Below, piece by piece: positions 45,234 through 54,171 of a DNA stretch of 64,000 bases (positions are counted from its first letter, which is position 1; each line of letters opens with the position of its first letter). The notes beneath the pieces are model-generated. The model did no database searches. It saw only the letters and a list, made by a program, of their open reading frames with translations, and was not told the DNA's origin. Origin of the DNA: Nonomuraea angiospora. Its GTDB lineage: Bacteria > Actinomycetota > Actinomycetes > Streptosporangiales > Streptosporangiaceae. The stretch is from positions 5,704,001-5,768,000 of the forward strand of contig NZ_JADBEK010000001.1 of assembly GCF_014873145.1 (NCBI RefSeq), read 5' to 3'. Position numbers and translations under genes: made by a program.

Positions 45234-45986
45234 ATGTCGGAAGTCGCGGCCACCGATGATTCTGTAAACATGACAGTCATCGAAATCGAGGGTATGAGTA
45301 AGAGCTACCGAGGCAAGCAGGTTCTCGAGAGCGTATCCCTGAAGGTGGAAAAGGGCGAGGTCTTCGGGATCGCCGGCCCCAACGGAGCGGGCAAGACCAC
45401 GACCGTGGAGTGCATGGCGGGCCTGCGGGATCGCGACGGCGGCGTGCTGCGCGTGCTGGGTCTCGACCCGCAGACCGACCGGCGCCGGCTCCTTCCGCGC
45501 ATCGGCGTCCAGCTGCAGGAGGCGGCCCTGCCGGACGCGCTCAAGGTGGGCGAGGCGCTGAAGATGTATGCCTCTTTCTATGACAAGCCCGCCGACTGGA
45601 GGGCGCTCATGGACGAGTGGGGGCTGACCGAGCGGCAGCGCTCCAGTTTCCGGAGCCTGTCGGGCGGCTGGAAGCAGCGCCTGTTCATCGCGCTGGCCCT
45701 GGTCGGCAACCCGGAGGTCGTCTTCCTCGACGAGCTCACCACCGGTCTGGACCCCTCGGCCCGCCGCATGACGTGGGGCCTGGTCCGGGAGATCCGCGAC
45801 CGCGGCGTGACCGTCGTGCTGGTCACCCACTTCATGGACGAGGCCCAGGCGCTGTGCGACCGCATGGCGATCATCGACCAGGGCCGCGTCATCACCCACG
45901 GCACGCCGGGCGAGCTGAAGGCCCAGGGCCGTACCGAATCGCTCGAGGACGCGTACTTCGCTCTGACGGGAGGGCAGGCGGCATGA
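45234..45986 (+). CDS. ABC exporter ATP-binding protein
   Basis: A 250-residue ATPase with Walker A GPNGAGKTTTVECMAG, signature LSGGWKQRLFIALAL, Walker B VVFLDELTTGLDP and switch His (LVTHFMDEAQAL). The start is uncertain: ATG at 45234 directly abuts GGAGG, and ATG at 45270 begins nearer to the conserved IEIEGMSKSYRG strand. It overlaps the permease gene by 4 bases. It is followed by a kinase and regulator, an arrangement typical of exporter systems that sense envelope stress or a compound. Confidence 0.9.
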   Translation: MSEVAATDDSVNMTVIEIEGMSKSYRGKQVLESVSLKVEKGEVFGIAGPNGAGKTTTVECMAGLRDRDGGVLRVLGLDPQTDRRRLLPRIGVQLQEAALPDALKVGEALKMYASFYDKPADWRALMDEWGLTERQRSSFRSLSGGWKQRLFIALALVGNPEVVFLDELTTGLDPSARRMTWGLVREIRDRGVTVVLVTHFMDEAQALCDRMAIIDQGRVITHGTPGELKAQGRTESLEDAYFALTGGQAA

Positions 45987-46705
45987 GAGGCATCACCCAG
46001 GTCATCGCGGTCGAGCTGAAGCTGATCGCACGGGACCCGATGTCGGCGTTCTTCGCGCTGGCCTTCCCGGCGATCATGCTCTGGGTCAAGCTGCGCAACG
46101 GCGGGTCCCTTCCCAGCGGGCTGTCGCTGGCGGACGCCAACGTGCCGATGCTGACCACCTTCGTCATCGGCATGGCCGCGCTGGTCATCCTGCCGGCCAC
46201 GGTCGCCCAGTACCGGGAGCGCCTGGTGCTCAAGCGGCTGCGGGCCACGCCGGCCTCGCCCGGCATGCTGTTCGGCGCCCAGTGGGTCGCTCACATGCTG
46301 CTGGCGGTGTTCGGCACGGCGCTGCTGGTGGCCATCGGCTTCTTCGTCTACGGCGCGTCGGCGCCGGCCAACGTGGGCGGCGTGGTCGTGGCGTGGCTCC
46401 TCGCCGCGCTGAGCCTCAGCGCCATCGGCTTCCTGCTCGGCGCCGTGGTGCCCTCCGGCCGCGGTGCGACCGTGATCGGGCTGAGCCTGTTCTTCCCGAT
46501 GGTCTTCATCTCCGGCGCGATCATCCCCCGCGAGAGCATGGGCGGTTCGATGCGGGCGATCGGTGACCTGACCCCCATGGCACCCGCCGTCCAGGCCATC
46601 CGCGCCGGCTGGGAGGGCAGCGCGATGTCCCCGATCTCGCTGGCCGTCATGCTCGCGATCTGCCTGGTCGCCGGCGGCGTCGCCATCAAGGCCTTCCGGT
46701 GGTGA
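45983..46705 (+). CDS. ABC-2 type exporter permease
   Basis: A 240-residue membrane protein with about six segments. It begins GITQVIAVELKLIARDPMSAFFALAFPAIMLWV and has RERLVLKRLRATPASPGM and the later SLFFPMVFISGAIIPRESM, matching ABC-2 permeases. It overlaps the ATPase gene by ATGA and the sensor kinase gene by a few bases, so the four-gene set (ATPase, permease, kinase, regulator) is one operon. Confidence 0.9.
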   Translation: MRGITQVIAVELKLIARDPMSAFFALAFPAIMLWVKLRNGGSLPSGLSLADANVPMLTTFVIGMAALVILPATVAQYRERLVLKRLRATPASPGMLFGAQWVAHMLLAVFGTALLVAIGFFVYGASAPANVGGVVVAWLLAALSLSAIGFLLGAVVPSGRGATVIGLSLFFPMVFISGAIIPRESMGGSMRAIGDLTPMAPAVQAIRAGWEGSAMSPISLAVMLAICLVAGGVAIKAFRW

Positions 46706-48003
46706 GCAGCGTCGACCGTGAAGGGCCGGGGCCGGTGGTCACCTCCACCGGCCCCGGCCCTTCACGATGGGACCGGGTCTGGCCCTACCTGCCCTACCTG
46801 TTCATCGCGCTTCCGGCCGGTTTCTCCCTGCTGCAGAACTGGCGGGCGGACACGCTGGTCCTGGCGCTGTTCGCGATGGCCTGGCACTGGTTCATGGTCG
46901 GCGCGCACCCGGAGTGGATCAAGCACCACCTCGTCGCGCTCGCCTACTTCGCCGTCCTGCTCGCCGCCATCGGGGCGCTGGTCAGCATCGACTCGGTGTT
47001 CACGGTGGCCGGTCCGGCGGTGTTCATCCAGTCCTTCGCGCTGCTGCCCCGCTGGTGGGCCTACGCCGGGGTGGCCGCGACCGCGGCGGTGCTGGTCTCG
47101 ATGCGGCCGGAGGCCGGGCGGAGCCCGGGCCAGATGCTCTTCTCGTTCCTGGTGGCCGCGCTGGTCGCCTCCGCGGTCGGCCTGGTCGTCCAGACCATCT
47201 CCGACCAGAACGAGAGCCGCAGGGTGATGATCGCGCAGCTCCAGGAGACCGGCGCGAGGCTGGCCGCCCTCGCGGCGGAGAACGCGAACCTGCAGTCCCA
47301 GCTGCTGACCAGGGCCCGCGAGGCCGGGGTGCTCGGGGAGCGGCAGCGGCTGGCCAGGGAGATCCACGACACGATCGCGCAGGGCCTGACCGCCATCGTC
47401 ACCCAGGTGGAGGCCGCCGAGGAGGCGCTCGACGACGTCAAGGCGGCTCGTGCCCGCCTTGACACCGTTCGCACGCTGGCCAGGGACAGCCTGAAGGAGG
47501 CCCGCCGGTCGGTGCAGGCCCTGCGCCCCGCGCCGCTGGCCGAGTCGCAGCTGCCGGCCGCGCTCCAGGACGTCTCCGGCAAGTGGTCGCAGGCCAGCGG
47601 CGTGCTCTCGTCCCTGGAGGTCACGGGCGAGGCCCGGCCGCTGCACGCGGAGGTGGAGATCACCCTGCTGCGGGTGGCGCAGGAGGCGCTGGCGAATGTC
47701 GCCAAGCACGCTTCCGCCGGACGAGTTGCCCTCACTCTGTCGTACATGGAAGATGTCGTGGTGCTGGACGTACGCGACGACGGAGCCGGTTTCGCCCCCG
47801 AGCCACCGGGCCTGCCGGCCGCGCCCGCCTCCGAGACGGGCGGGTTCGGCCTCCTGTCCATGCGCCAGCGCGTGACCAGGCTGGCGGGCGACTTCCAGAT
47901 CGAGTCGGCCCCCGGCGAGGGCACCGGCATCTCCGCCACCGTCCCCGCCATCCCCGCCGAAACGGGCCTCGAGCCATCCGACCGATCCAGAAACGCCGGG
48001 TGA
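46699..48003 (+). CDS. Membrane sensor histidine kinase (NarL-partner, DesK-like)
   Basis: A 434-residue kinase. The N-terminal half has about six membrane segments (35-165, VWPYLPYLFIALPAGFSLLQNW onward) with little external loop, then a coiled-coil (about 170-210). The HisKA_3 box RQRLAREIHDTIAQGL contains the phosphorylated His. The ATPase domain has LRVAQEALANVAKHA, DDGAGF and GGFGLLSMRQR. The start may be GTG at 46699 or 46702, the latter overlapping the permease stop as GTGA. It senses something within the membrane and probably controls the adjacent exporter. Confidence 0.9.
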   Translation: MVSSVDREGPGPVVTSTGPGPSRWDRVWPYLPYLFIALPAGFSLLQNWRADTLVLALFAMAWHWFMVGAHPEWIKHHLVALAYFAVLLAAIGALVSIDSVFTVAGPAVFIQSFALLPRWWAYAGVAATAAVLVSMRPEAGRSPGQMLFSFLVAALVASAVGLVVQTISDQNESRRVMIAQLQETGARLAALAAENANLQSQLLTRAREAGVLGERQRLAREIHDTIAQGLTAIVTQVEAAEEALDDVKAARARLDTVRTLARDSLKEARRSVQALRPAPLAESQLPAALQDVSGKWSQASGVLSSLEVTGEARPLHAEVEITLLRVAQEALANVAKHASAGRVALTLSYMEDVVVLDVRDDGAGFAPEPPGLPAAPASETGGFGLLSMRQRVTRLAGDFQIESAPGEGTGISATVPAIPAETGLEPSDRSRNAG

Positions 48004-48006
48004 GAC

Positions 48007-48642
48007 ATGCCGATTCGGCTGATCATCGTGGACGACCATCCGGTCGTCCGCGACGGGCTGCGCGGGATCTTCACCGACGACGAGTTCGAGGTGGTCGGGG
48101 AGGCGGGTGACGGGTTCGAGGCGCTGGCCGTGGTGGAGCGCACCAATCCCGACGTCGTGCTCACCGACCTGCGCATGCCGCGGATGAAGGGCGCGGAGCT
48201 CATCCGCCGGCTGCGCGAGCAGGCGCCCGACGTCCGCGTGCTCGTGCTGACCACGTTCGACGACGACGTGGACGTGCTGCCGGCCATCGAGGAGGGGGCC
48301 ACCGGCTACCTGCTCAAGGACACCCCGCGCGCCGAGCTGCGCCGCGCCGTGCAGGCGGCGGCGCGCGGCGAGACCGTGCTGTCCCCCTCCGTGGCCGGCG
48401 TGCTCACGCAGAAGCTGCGCGCGCCGCGCCAGCAGCCGCTCAGCCGCCGCGAGCTGGAGGTCCTGTCGCTCATCTCCCGGGGCGCCACCAACCGCGACGT
48501 GGCCAAGCGGCTGTTCATCACCGAGGCCACCGTGAAGACGCACCTGCTGCACATCTTCGCCAAGCTCGAGGTCAACGACCGTGCGGCCGCCGTCGCCGCC
48601 GCCTACGAGACGGGCCTGCTCAGGCCGGGCGCCGACGGCTGA
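48007..48642 (+). CDS. NarL/FixJ-type response regulator
   Basis: A 211-residue regulator, three bases after the kinase gene. The receiver carries LIIVDDHPVVRDGLRG, the phosphorylated Asp in VVLTDLRMPRM (about residue 54) and the Lys in GYLLKDTP. The LuxR helix-turn-helix (LSRRELEVLSLISRGATNRDVAKRLFITEATVKTHLLHI) ends the protein. It should be phosphorylated by the preceding kinase and bind DNA near the exporter or cluster promoters. Confidence 0.93.
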   Translation: MPIRLIIVDDHPVVRDGLRGIFTDDEFEVVGEAGDGFEALAVVERTNPDVVLTDLRMPRMKGAELIRRLREQAPDVRVLVLTTFDDDVDVLPAIEEGATGYLLKDTPRAELRRAVQAAARGETVLSPSVAGVLTQKLRAPRQQPLSRRELEVLSLISRGATNRDVAKRLFITEATVKTHLLHIFAKLEVNDRAAAVAAAYETGLLRPGADG

Positions 48643-48643
48643 T

Positions 48644-48689
48644 TAAGGGCGCCTAGGGGTGTGCCGCCCCTCCGGACGCTTCGTACCGT
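48644..48689 (+). promoter_or_regulatory. TAGGGGT promoter before the rifampicin-phosphotransferase-like gene
   Basis: TAAGGGC (48644-48650) and TAGGGGT (48654-48660), then 23 bases to TACCGT (48684-48689). It implies a 5' leader of about 165 bases before the gene at 48862. Confidence 0.55.
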
Positions 48690-48861
48690 GGAACAGGCGG
48701 CCGTTCCATCTCTACCCGAGGGCACCTTTCCCGCCCCGGACGTGACGAGTCAAGCGGTGTGTCAAATGGCCACCGCATTTCCTTTTTCCCCTGCTGAGTT
48801 CTTTCCGCGTGCCGCCGAATCGGTTCCTGGAGATCGTCCGGAAGGATTTGGAGATGAACGC

Positions 48862-51354
48862 ATGAACACGCTTGCCCTGGCCGACCCGAGGGCCGAGCTG
48901 GAGATCGTCGGCGGCAAGGGCGAATCCCTGGCCCGCCTGGCCAGGGCCGGGCTGCCGGTGCCGCCGGGTTTCCACGTCACCACCGGCGCCTACCGCGACT
49001 TCGTTTCCCGCCACGGTCTGCGCGAGGCGATCCTGACCGGGGACGCCGGGGAGATCCAGGCACTGTTCGCCGGGTGCGAGATCCCGCCGGAGATCGCCGG
49101 GGACATTCTGGCCTCGTACGCCACGCTGGGCGAGGACGCCGCGGTGGCCGTCAGGTCGTCGGCGACCGCGGAGGACCTGCCGGGAATGTCGTTCGCCGGG
49201 CAGCAGGACAGCTATCTCAACATCCGCGGCGCCGAACAGCTCCTGGACGCGGTCAAGCGCTGCTGGGCCTCGCTCTGGACCGACCGGGCGATCGCCTACC
49301 GCGACCGCCACGACATCCCGCGGGACCAGGTCGCCATCGCCGTCGTCGTCCAGGAGCTCGTCCCCGCCGACGCGGCGGGCGTGCTGTTCACCGAGGACCG
49401 GGTCTCCCCCCAAGACCGGCTGACCATCAACGCCGCGTGGGGCCTGGGCGAGGCGGTCGTCGGCGGCCTCGTCACGCCCGACACGATCACCATCGACCGC
49501 GCCGGCCTCACCGTCGTGGAGGAGCGCATCGCGTCCAAGGCCGTCATGACCGTGCGCACCCAGGACGGCACCCGGGAGGAGCCCGTCCCGCCCGCCAGGC
49601 GCGACGAGCCGGTCCTGACCTCGGCGCAGGCGACGCGGCTGGCCGAGCTGGGCCTGGCGATCGAGGAACTGTACGGCCGCGCGATGGACATCGAGTGGGC
49701 CCTGCACGACGGGCGCCCGCACATCCTTCAGGCCAGGCCGATCACCGGCCAGCGCGAGGTGTGGAACGACTCGCTCAAGGGCGACTACCTGTGGACCAAC
49801 GGCAACCTGGGCGAGGCCATCCCCAGCGTCATGACGCCGTGCACCTGGTCGCTCGTGCAGGCGTTCATCTCCGAGATCATGATCGTCGGCGACCTCGGCG
49901 GCCACCCCATCTGCGGGAACATCGGCGGCCGCGTCTACATGAACATGAGCCTGACCGCCTCGCTCGGCAGGGCGCTCGGCATGACCAGGAAGATCAAGGA
50001 CGCGCAGGAGCCGGTCTACGGCAGGCTGCCCGAGGGCGTGCGGACGCCGCTGCTGCCGATGTCGCGCTGGCAGACCCTCAGGGCGGCCAGGCCGATGCTG
50101 GGCGGCCGGCGCGAGATCCAGAAGCTCGTGGAGCGGATCCCCGAGTACATCGCGCAGGCGCCCCGCCGCACGGAGGAGCTCCGCGCCATGATCGCCGAGA
50201 GCGACGACCTGGTCGCGCTCTGGCAGAGCGAGATCGAGCCCAGGTTCGACGAGTGCAACCGCATGCTGGCCGCCGCGGCCCGCCAGGACGCCGGCTCGCT
50301 GGTCTACCTCGGCGCCCGGCTGACGAAGCTGGTCGGAGAGGCGGACGCCACCGTGCTGATGTCCGGCATCCAGGCCCGGGACGGCCGGTTGGAGAGCCTC
50401 GGCCCGCTGCTCGGGCTGGCCCGGCTCAAGCGCGGCGAGATCTCCCGCGAGGAGTACGTCAGCAGGTACGGACACCGCTGCCCGGACGAGTTCGAGGTCT
50501 CGGCCGCCCGGCCGGTGGAGGACCCGGCGTGGATCGACGAGCAGCTCGCCGGCCTCACGGTCGACCCCACCGAGCTGCTCGAACGCCAGGAGGCGGCGAG
50601 CGCGGCGGCCTGGCGGCGCTTCCGCGAGCGCCACCCCAGGCAGGCCGAGAAGTTCCGCCGCCAGATCGACCGCTGGGAGGCGATCGTCCGCTCCCGCGAG
50701 GAGACGCGGTCGGAGATGATGCGCGGCTTCTGGATGGTGCGCGACTTCGTCCTGCGGGCCGGCGAGGTGACCGGGCAGGGCGACGACCTGTTCTTCCTGA
50801 CGATCGAGGAGATCCTGGGCGTGCTGCGCGGCTGGAACCGGCCGCTGTCGTACGTCGCCGGGCGGCGGGCCACGTACGAGCTGTACAAGGCGCTGCCGCC
50901 GTACCCGGGCGTCATCCGCGGCCGGTTCGACCCGGAGCGGTGGGCCGCGGACCCGCACCGGCGCGGCGACGTGTTCGACGCCGAGGACACGGCGGCGCCG
51001 CCGTCGCAGACCATCAGCGGCTTCCCCGGCGCGGCCGGCGTGGTCGAGGGGACCGCCCGGGTGCTGGCGTCGGTGGCCGAGGGCGACCGGCTGGGTGAGG
51101 GCGAGATCCTCGTGACGACCGTGACGAACGTGGGCTGGACGCTGCTCTTCCCGCGCGCGGCGGCGGTCGTCACCGACGTCGGCGCTCCCCTGTCGCACGC
51201 CGCGATCGTCGCCCGCGAGCTGGGGATCCCCGCCGTCGTCGGGACCAGGAACGCCACGATGCTGGTGCGGGACGGCGACCGGATCCGCGTCGACGGCAGC
51301 AAGGGCAGCGTCGAGGTGATCGGCGAGTCGGAGCGGGCGCTCGTCCTGAGCTGA
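48862..51354 (+). CDS. PEP-synthase-like dikinase, rifampicin phosphotransferase type
   Basis: An 830-residue enzyme built like rifampicin phosphotransferase. Residues 1-310 are the ATP-grasp PPDK_N domain (VGGKGESLARL, AVRSSATAEDLPGMSFAGQQDSYLN, DIEWALHDGRPHILQARPIT). About 320-740 are a substrate-binding region, and 750-830 the swiveling domain with the phosphohistidine in VGAPLSHAAIVARELGIPAVVGT. Such enzymes split ATP and put the beta-phosphate on a hydroxyl through the His. In a cluster it may inactivate the product, protect the host or modify an intermediate. The ATG at 48862 follows GGAG and the VGGKG motif; the ORF's upstream 67 codons lack such support. Confidence 0.88.
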   Translation: MNTLALADPRAELEIVGGKGESLARLARAGLPVPPGFHVTTGAYRDFVSRHGLREAILTGDAGEIQALFAGCEIPPEIAGDILASYATLGEDAAVAVRSSATAEDLPGMSFAGQQDSYLNIRGAEQLLDAVKRCWASLWTDRAIAYRDRHDIPRDQVAIAVVVQELVPADAAGVLFTEDRVSPQDRLTINAAWGLGEAVVGGLVTPDTITIDRAGLTVVEERIASKAVMTVRTQDGTREEPVPPARRDEPVLTSAQATRLAELGLAIEELYGRAMDIEWALHDGRPHILQARPITGQREVWNDSLKGDYLWTNGNLGEAIPSVMTPCTWSLVQAFISEIMIVGDLGGHPICGNIGGRVYMNMSLTASLGRALGMTRKIKDAQEPVYGRLPEGVRTPLLPMSRWQTLRAARPMLGGRREIQKLVERIPEYIAQAPRRTEELRAMIAESDDLVALWQSEIEPRFDECNRMLAAAARQDAGSLVYLGARLTKLVGEADATVLMSGIQARDGRLESLGPLLGLARLKRGEISREEYVSRYGHRCPDEFEVSAARPVEDPAWIDEQLAGLTVDPTELLERQEAASAAAWRRFRERHPRQAEKFRRQIDRWEAIVRSREETRSEMMRGFWMVRDFVLRAGEVTGQGDDLFFLTIEEILGVLRGWNRPLSYVAGRRATYELYKALPPYPGVIRGRFDPERWAADPHRRGDVFDAEDTAAPPSQTISGFPGAAGVVEGTARVLASVAEGDRLGEGEILVTTVTNVGWTLLFPRAAAVVTDVGAPLSHAAIVARELGIPAVVGTRNATMLVRDGDRIRVDGSKGSVEVIGESERALVLS

Positions 51355-51368
51355 GGAAGGACATGGAG

Positions 51369-51401
51369 AAGGCGCCGGGCTCTCCACGAGCCCGGCGCCT
51401 T
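51369..51401. terminator. Bidirectional terminator between the dikinase and methyltransferase genes
   Basis: Perfect 14-bp stem AAGGCGCCGGGCTC / GAGCCCGGCGCCTT with a 5-base loop and a T-run to the right. It ends both the rightward dikinase gene and the leftward NRPS operon. Confidence 0.9.
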
Positions 51402-51410
51402 TGTTCCCTT

Positions 51411-52385
51411 TCAGCGGGTGGCGGTGAGCAGCCGCATCCCGAGCGGCAGGTCGAGCAGCCTGCCCGGGGTCAGGTCGGCCTCCTCCAGGAGCACGCGGTA
51501 CTCCGCCTCGGTGCGCTCCCGCCCCCCGGTCATCACCATCATGTGCAGGTCGTACGCGAGCGGCAGGTACGAGTCCTGGCCGACGACGCGTTCGACGACC
51601 AGCAGCTCGGCCCCCGGCTCCATCGCCTTGGCACAGTTGGCCAGCAGGACGGCGCAGCGCTCGTCGTCCCAGTCGTGCAGGACGCGCGAGAGCACGTAGA
51701 CGTCGCCGCCCTCCGGCACGGCGTCGAACAGGTCGCCGGCGGCCAGCTCGCACCTGTCCAGCACCCCCATCCGCGCCAGGTGCGCGGGCGCGGCCTCGAC
51801 GACCTCCTGCACGTCGAACAGCACGCCGCGCGCCGCGGGGTTGCTCCGCAGGACCGTGGCCAGCAGGGCGCCGGTGCCGCCGGCCAGGTCGACCACGCGG
51901 CGCGCGCCGGAGAAGTCGTAGGCGTCGGGGACGCCGCGGAAGAACGAGGCGCCCGCCGCCATCCCCGCGTTGAAGACGGCCGCCTTGCCCGGATCGCCCG
52001 CCAGGTGCGCGAACACGGGTTCGCCGTGGACGTGCTCGAACGCCGGCTCCCCGGTGCGGACCGCGTGGGCCAGGCCGTCCCAGGCGGAGGCGAAATAGTC
52101 CTCGCCGTAGAGGGTGGCCAGCGGGCCCAGCGCGTCGCCGCGCAGCTGCGCCCCCATCGGGGTCAGCCCGTACCTGTTGTCGCCGTCGGCGTCGGCCAGG
52201 CCCACGCCCGCCAGCAGCCGTAGCAGGCGGTGCAGCGCGCCGGGGTGCGCGCCGACCTCCTCGGCGATCTCCTCGGGGGCCAGACGCCGCCCGTCGAGCA
52301 CGTCGGCGACGCCCAGGCGCACCGCGGTGAAGGTCGCCTGCGCCACCCATCCTCCGGTGAGGATGCGCATCAGATCCTGCTCCAT
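51411..52385 (-). CDS. O-methyltransferase (dimeric plant-type family)
   Basis: A 324-residue SAM-dependent methyltransferase. The N-terminus is the dimerisation winged helix (ILTGGWVAQATFTAVRLGVADVL). The SAM fold has VVDLAGGTGALLATVL, and the LSRVLHDWDDERC segment is typical of the O-methyltransferase family 2 shared by antibiotic tailoring enzymes, with the general-base His in HDW. It is the last gene of the leftward NRPS operon, 11 bases after the thioesterase. GGAAGG before the ATG at 52385 sets the start. It may methylate a hydroxyl of the peptide or its aryl starter. Confidence 0.9.
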   Translation of the reverse strand: MEQDLMRILTGGWVAQATFTAVRLGVADVLDGRRLAPEEIAEEVGAHPGALHRLLRLLAGVGLADADGDNRYGLTPMGAQLRGDALGPLATLYGEDYFASAWDGLAHAVRTGEPAFEHVHGEPVFAHLAGDPGKAAVFNAGMAAGASFFRGVPDAYDFSGARRVVDLAGGTGALLATVLRSNPAARGVLFDVQEVVEAAPAHLARMGVLDRCELAAGDLFDAVPEGGDVYVLSRVLHDWDDERCAVLLANCAKAMEPGAELLVVERVVGQDSYLPLAYDLHMMVMTGGRERTEAEYRVLLEEADLTPGRLLDLPLGMRLLTATR

Positions 52386-52396
52386 CGAGTCCTTCC

Positions 52397-53140
52397 TCAG
52401 GGTGTGGACGGCCACGCGGCGGCGACGGCGCGGGACAGCTCCGCGATCACGTCGCCCTGCCGCGGCACGAGGTAGAAGTGGTCGCCCTCCATCACGCGGA
52501 CGGCGAATCGGTCGCTCGTGAGCTCGCCCCATCGCGCCGCCTGCCCGGCGGTCACCTCGGGGTCGTCGCTCCCGAGCAGCGCGGTGACGGGGCAGGCGAG
52601 CACGCCGCCCGGCCGGTGCCGGTAGGTCTCGTCGATCCGGTAGTCGTTGCGTACGGCGGGCAGGGCCAGCTCGCGGATGTCCGGATCGTCCATGAGCTCC
52701 CGCTCCACGCCGCCGAGCCGGATCAGTTCGTCCACCAGCTCGTCGTCGGAGCGGGCGTGCGTGTCGCCGGGGCGGTGCTCGTGAGGGGCGTGCCGGCCGG
52801 AGGCGAACAGGTGCGTCACGCCCCTGCCCCTGGCCTCCAGCGCGCGGGCCACCTCGTACGCGATCAGCGCCCCCATGCTGTGCCCGAACAGCGCGACGGG
52901 CCGGTCGAGCAGCGGCGCCATGGCGTCGGTGACGAGCTTGGCGAGGTGGACGGCGTCGTCCACGAGCGGGGCGGAGCGTTGATCGCCGTGCCCGGGGTAC
53001 TGCACGGCGCGTACCTCGACGGAGTGCGGCGCGTCCCCGTGCCAGCTCCGGTAGAAGCTCGCCGAGCCGCCCGCGTGCGGGAAGCAGAACAGCCGCAGCC
53101 CGGCGTACGGCCTGGGCCGGTAACAGTGGAACCAGTTCAT
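52397..53140 (-). CDS. Type II thioesterase
   Basis: A 247-residue stand-alone alpha/beta hydrolase that clears wrongly loaded acyl or aminoacyl groups from carrier domains. LFCFPHAGGSASFYRSW, the nucleophile motif ALFGHSMGALIAYEVA, and the late Asp and His (LLGSDDPEV and EGDHFYLV) form the catalytic triad region. The length is right for the family. The ATG at 53140 overlaps the end of the imide reductase gene by 4 bases. It is a normal helper of NRPS clusters. Confidence 0.93.
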   Translation of the reverse strand: MNWFHCYRPRPYAGLRLFCFPHAGGSASFYRSWHGDAPHSVEVRAVQYPGHGDQRSAPLVDDAVHLAKLVTDAMAPLLDRPVALFGHSMGALIAYEVARALEARGRGVTHLFASGRHAPHEHRPGDTHARSDDELVDELIRLGGVERELMDDPDIRELALPAVRNDYRIDETYRHRPGGVLACPVTALLGSDDPEVTAGQAARWGELTSDRFAVRVMEGDHFYLVPRQGDVIAELSRAVAAAWPSTP

Positions 53141-54171
53141 GTGAGCTCCGCGGCGGACAGGGGTCGTGGTGCCGTCTGGACCAGCAGCTCGGGCCGGCCG
53201 ATCGCGGCGGTGGCGTCGAGCCAGAGGCGGCTGAGCGTCAGGTGGTACTGGCCCTGGCGCAGCGGGTCCCGCCCTTCCTCGGCGTCCTGGCGCAGCTCCG
53301 ACAGCGCCCGCCGGACGCCGTCGGGCCACACGGACGTGACGATGTCGTGGAAGGTGGGCGCGTGCGCCGGCCCGATGGTGGTGGCGCTGGGCAGGCGCAG
53401 ATGGTCCGCGCCGGTGTCGAAGCGGTCGTCGGCGTCGCGGCCGACGTACATGCGGGGGCTCCACACGAGCGGGCCGTGCGTGTTGACCAGCGTGAGGCTG
53501 CCGCCCTCCGTCCCCACGGTGACGCGGTGGAGCAGGTGCAGGTGGGCGTCAGGGTCGTTGGGGGCGATCTGGTTCTGCACCCGGAGGGTCAGCGGCACGC
53601 CGCCGACGGTTCCGGTGAGGCAGGTGAAGGGCGTGCCGGGAGCCGGGGCGGTGAACGTCCACGGGCGTAACGCGCCCAGGGCGCGGCCGAGGATGTCGAA
53701 CAGGGCGTAGGCGACGTGGACGCTGCAGGCGGCGTCCACGTAGAGGGGCCGCTGGAGCTCGAACAGGCGGCGGGCGGTCTCGATGAACCGGCGTACCGGG
53801 TCGAGGTGGACGTACAGGGTGTTCACGTGGTGCACGGCGGAGGCGGCCCGGGCGGTGCGCAGGCAGCGGGCCAGCTCGTCGGCGTGCAGCGGATGCTCCT
53901 GCAGCACGTGCACGCCGCGGGCCAGCAGGGCGCCGGCCAGCTCGCTGCCCTCTCCCCCGACGACTCCCGACCGTACGACCACGCAGGCCAGGTCCGCGAG
54001 CTCGGGCACCTGGTCGGGGTCCGTGAGCAGCGGGACCCCGTGCTCCTCGGCGTACGCGGCGGATCGGGCGCTGCCGCGGGCGAGGACGCCGGTCAGCTCG
54101 AAGGGGCCCTCCCGCAGCGCGGAGAGGTAGATCTGGCCGAACTTGGTCCCGCACACCACGACCCGCTTCAC
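53137..54171 (-). CDS. Thiazolinyl imide reductase (PchG/Irp3-like)
   Basis: A 344-residue NADPH-dependent reductase. The Rossmann start VVVCGTKFGQIYLSALREGPFELTGVLARG and the segments LQEHPLHADELARCLR and HHVNTLYVHLDPVRRFIETAR match PchG and Irp3, which reduce one carrier-bound thiazoline ring to a thiazolidine in pyochelin and yersiniabactin assembly. The GTG at 54171 is chosen because it overlaps the previous stop by 4 bases and begins KRVVVCGT. With the methyltransferase in the NRPS next door it predicts an N-methyl-thiazolidine. Confidence 0.9.
   Translation of the reverse strand: MKRVVVCGTKFGQIYLSALREGPFELTGVLARGSARSAAYAEEHGVPLLTDPDQVPELADLACVVVRSGVVGGEGSELAGALLARGVHVLQEHPLHADELARCLRTARAASAVHHVNTLYVHLDPVRRFIETARRLFELQRPLYVDAACSVHVAYALFDILGRALGALRPWTFTAPAPGTPFTCLTGTVGGVPLTLRVQNQIAPNDPDAHLHLLHRVTVGTEGGSLTLVNTHGPLVWSPRMYVGRDADDRFDTGADHLRLPSATTIGPAHAPTFHDIVTSVWPDGVRRALSELRQDAEEGRDPLRQGQYHLTLSRLWLDATAAIGRPELLVQTAPRPLSAAELT

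Noticed and set aside
48712..52350. A 1212-residue minus-strand ORF
   Set aside because: It is antisense to the rifampicin-phosphotransferase-like gene and has no recognisable domain.
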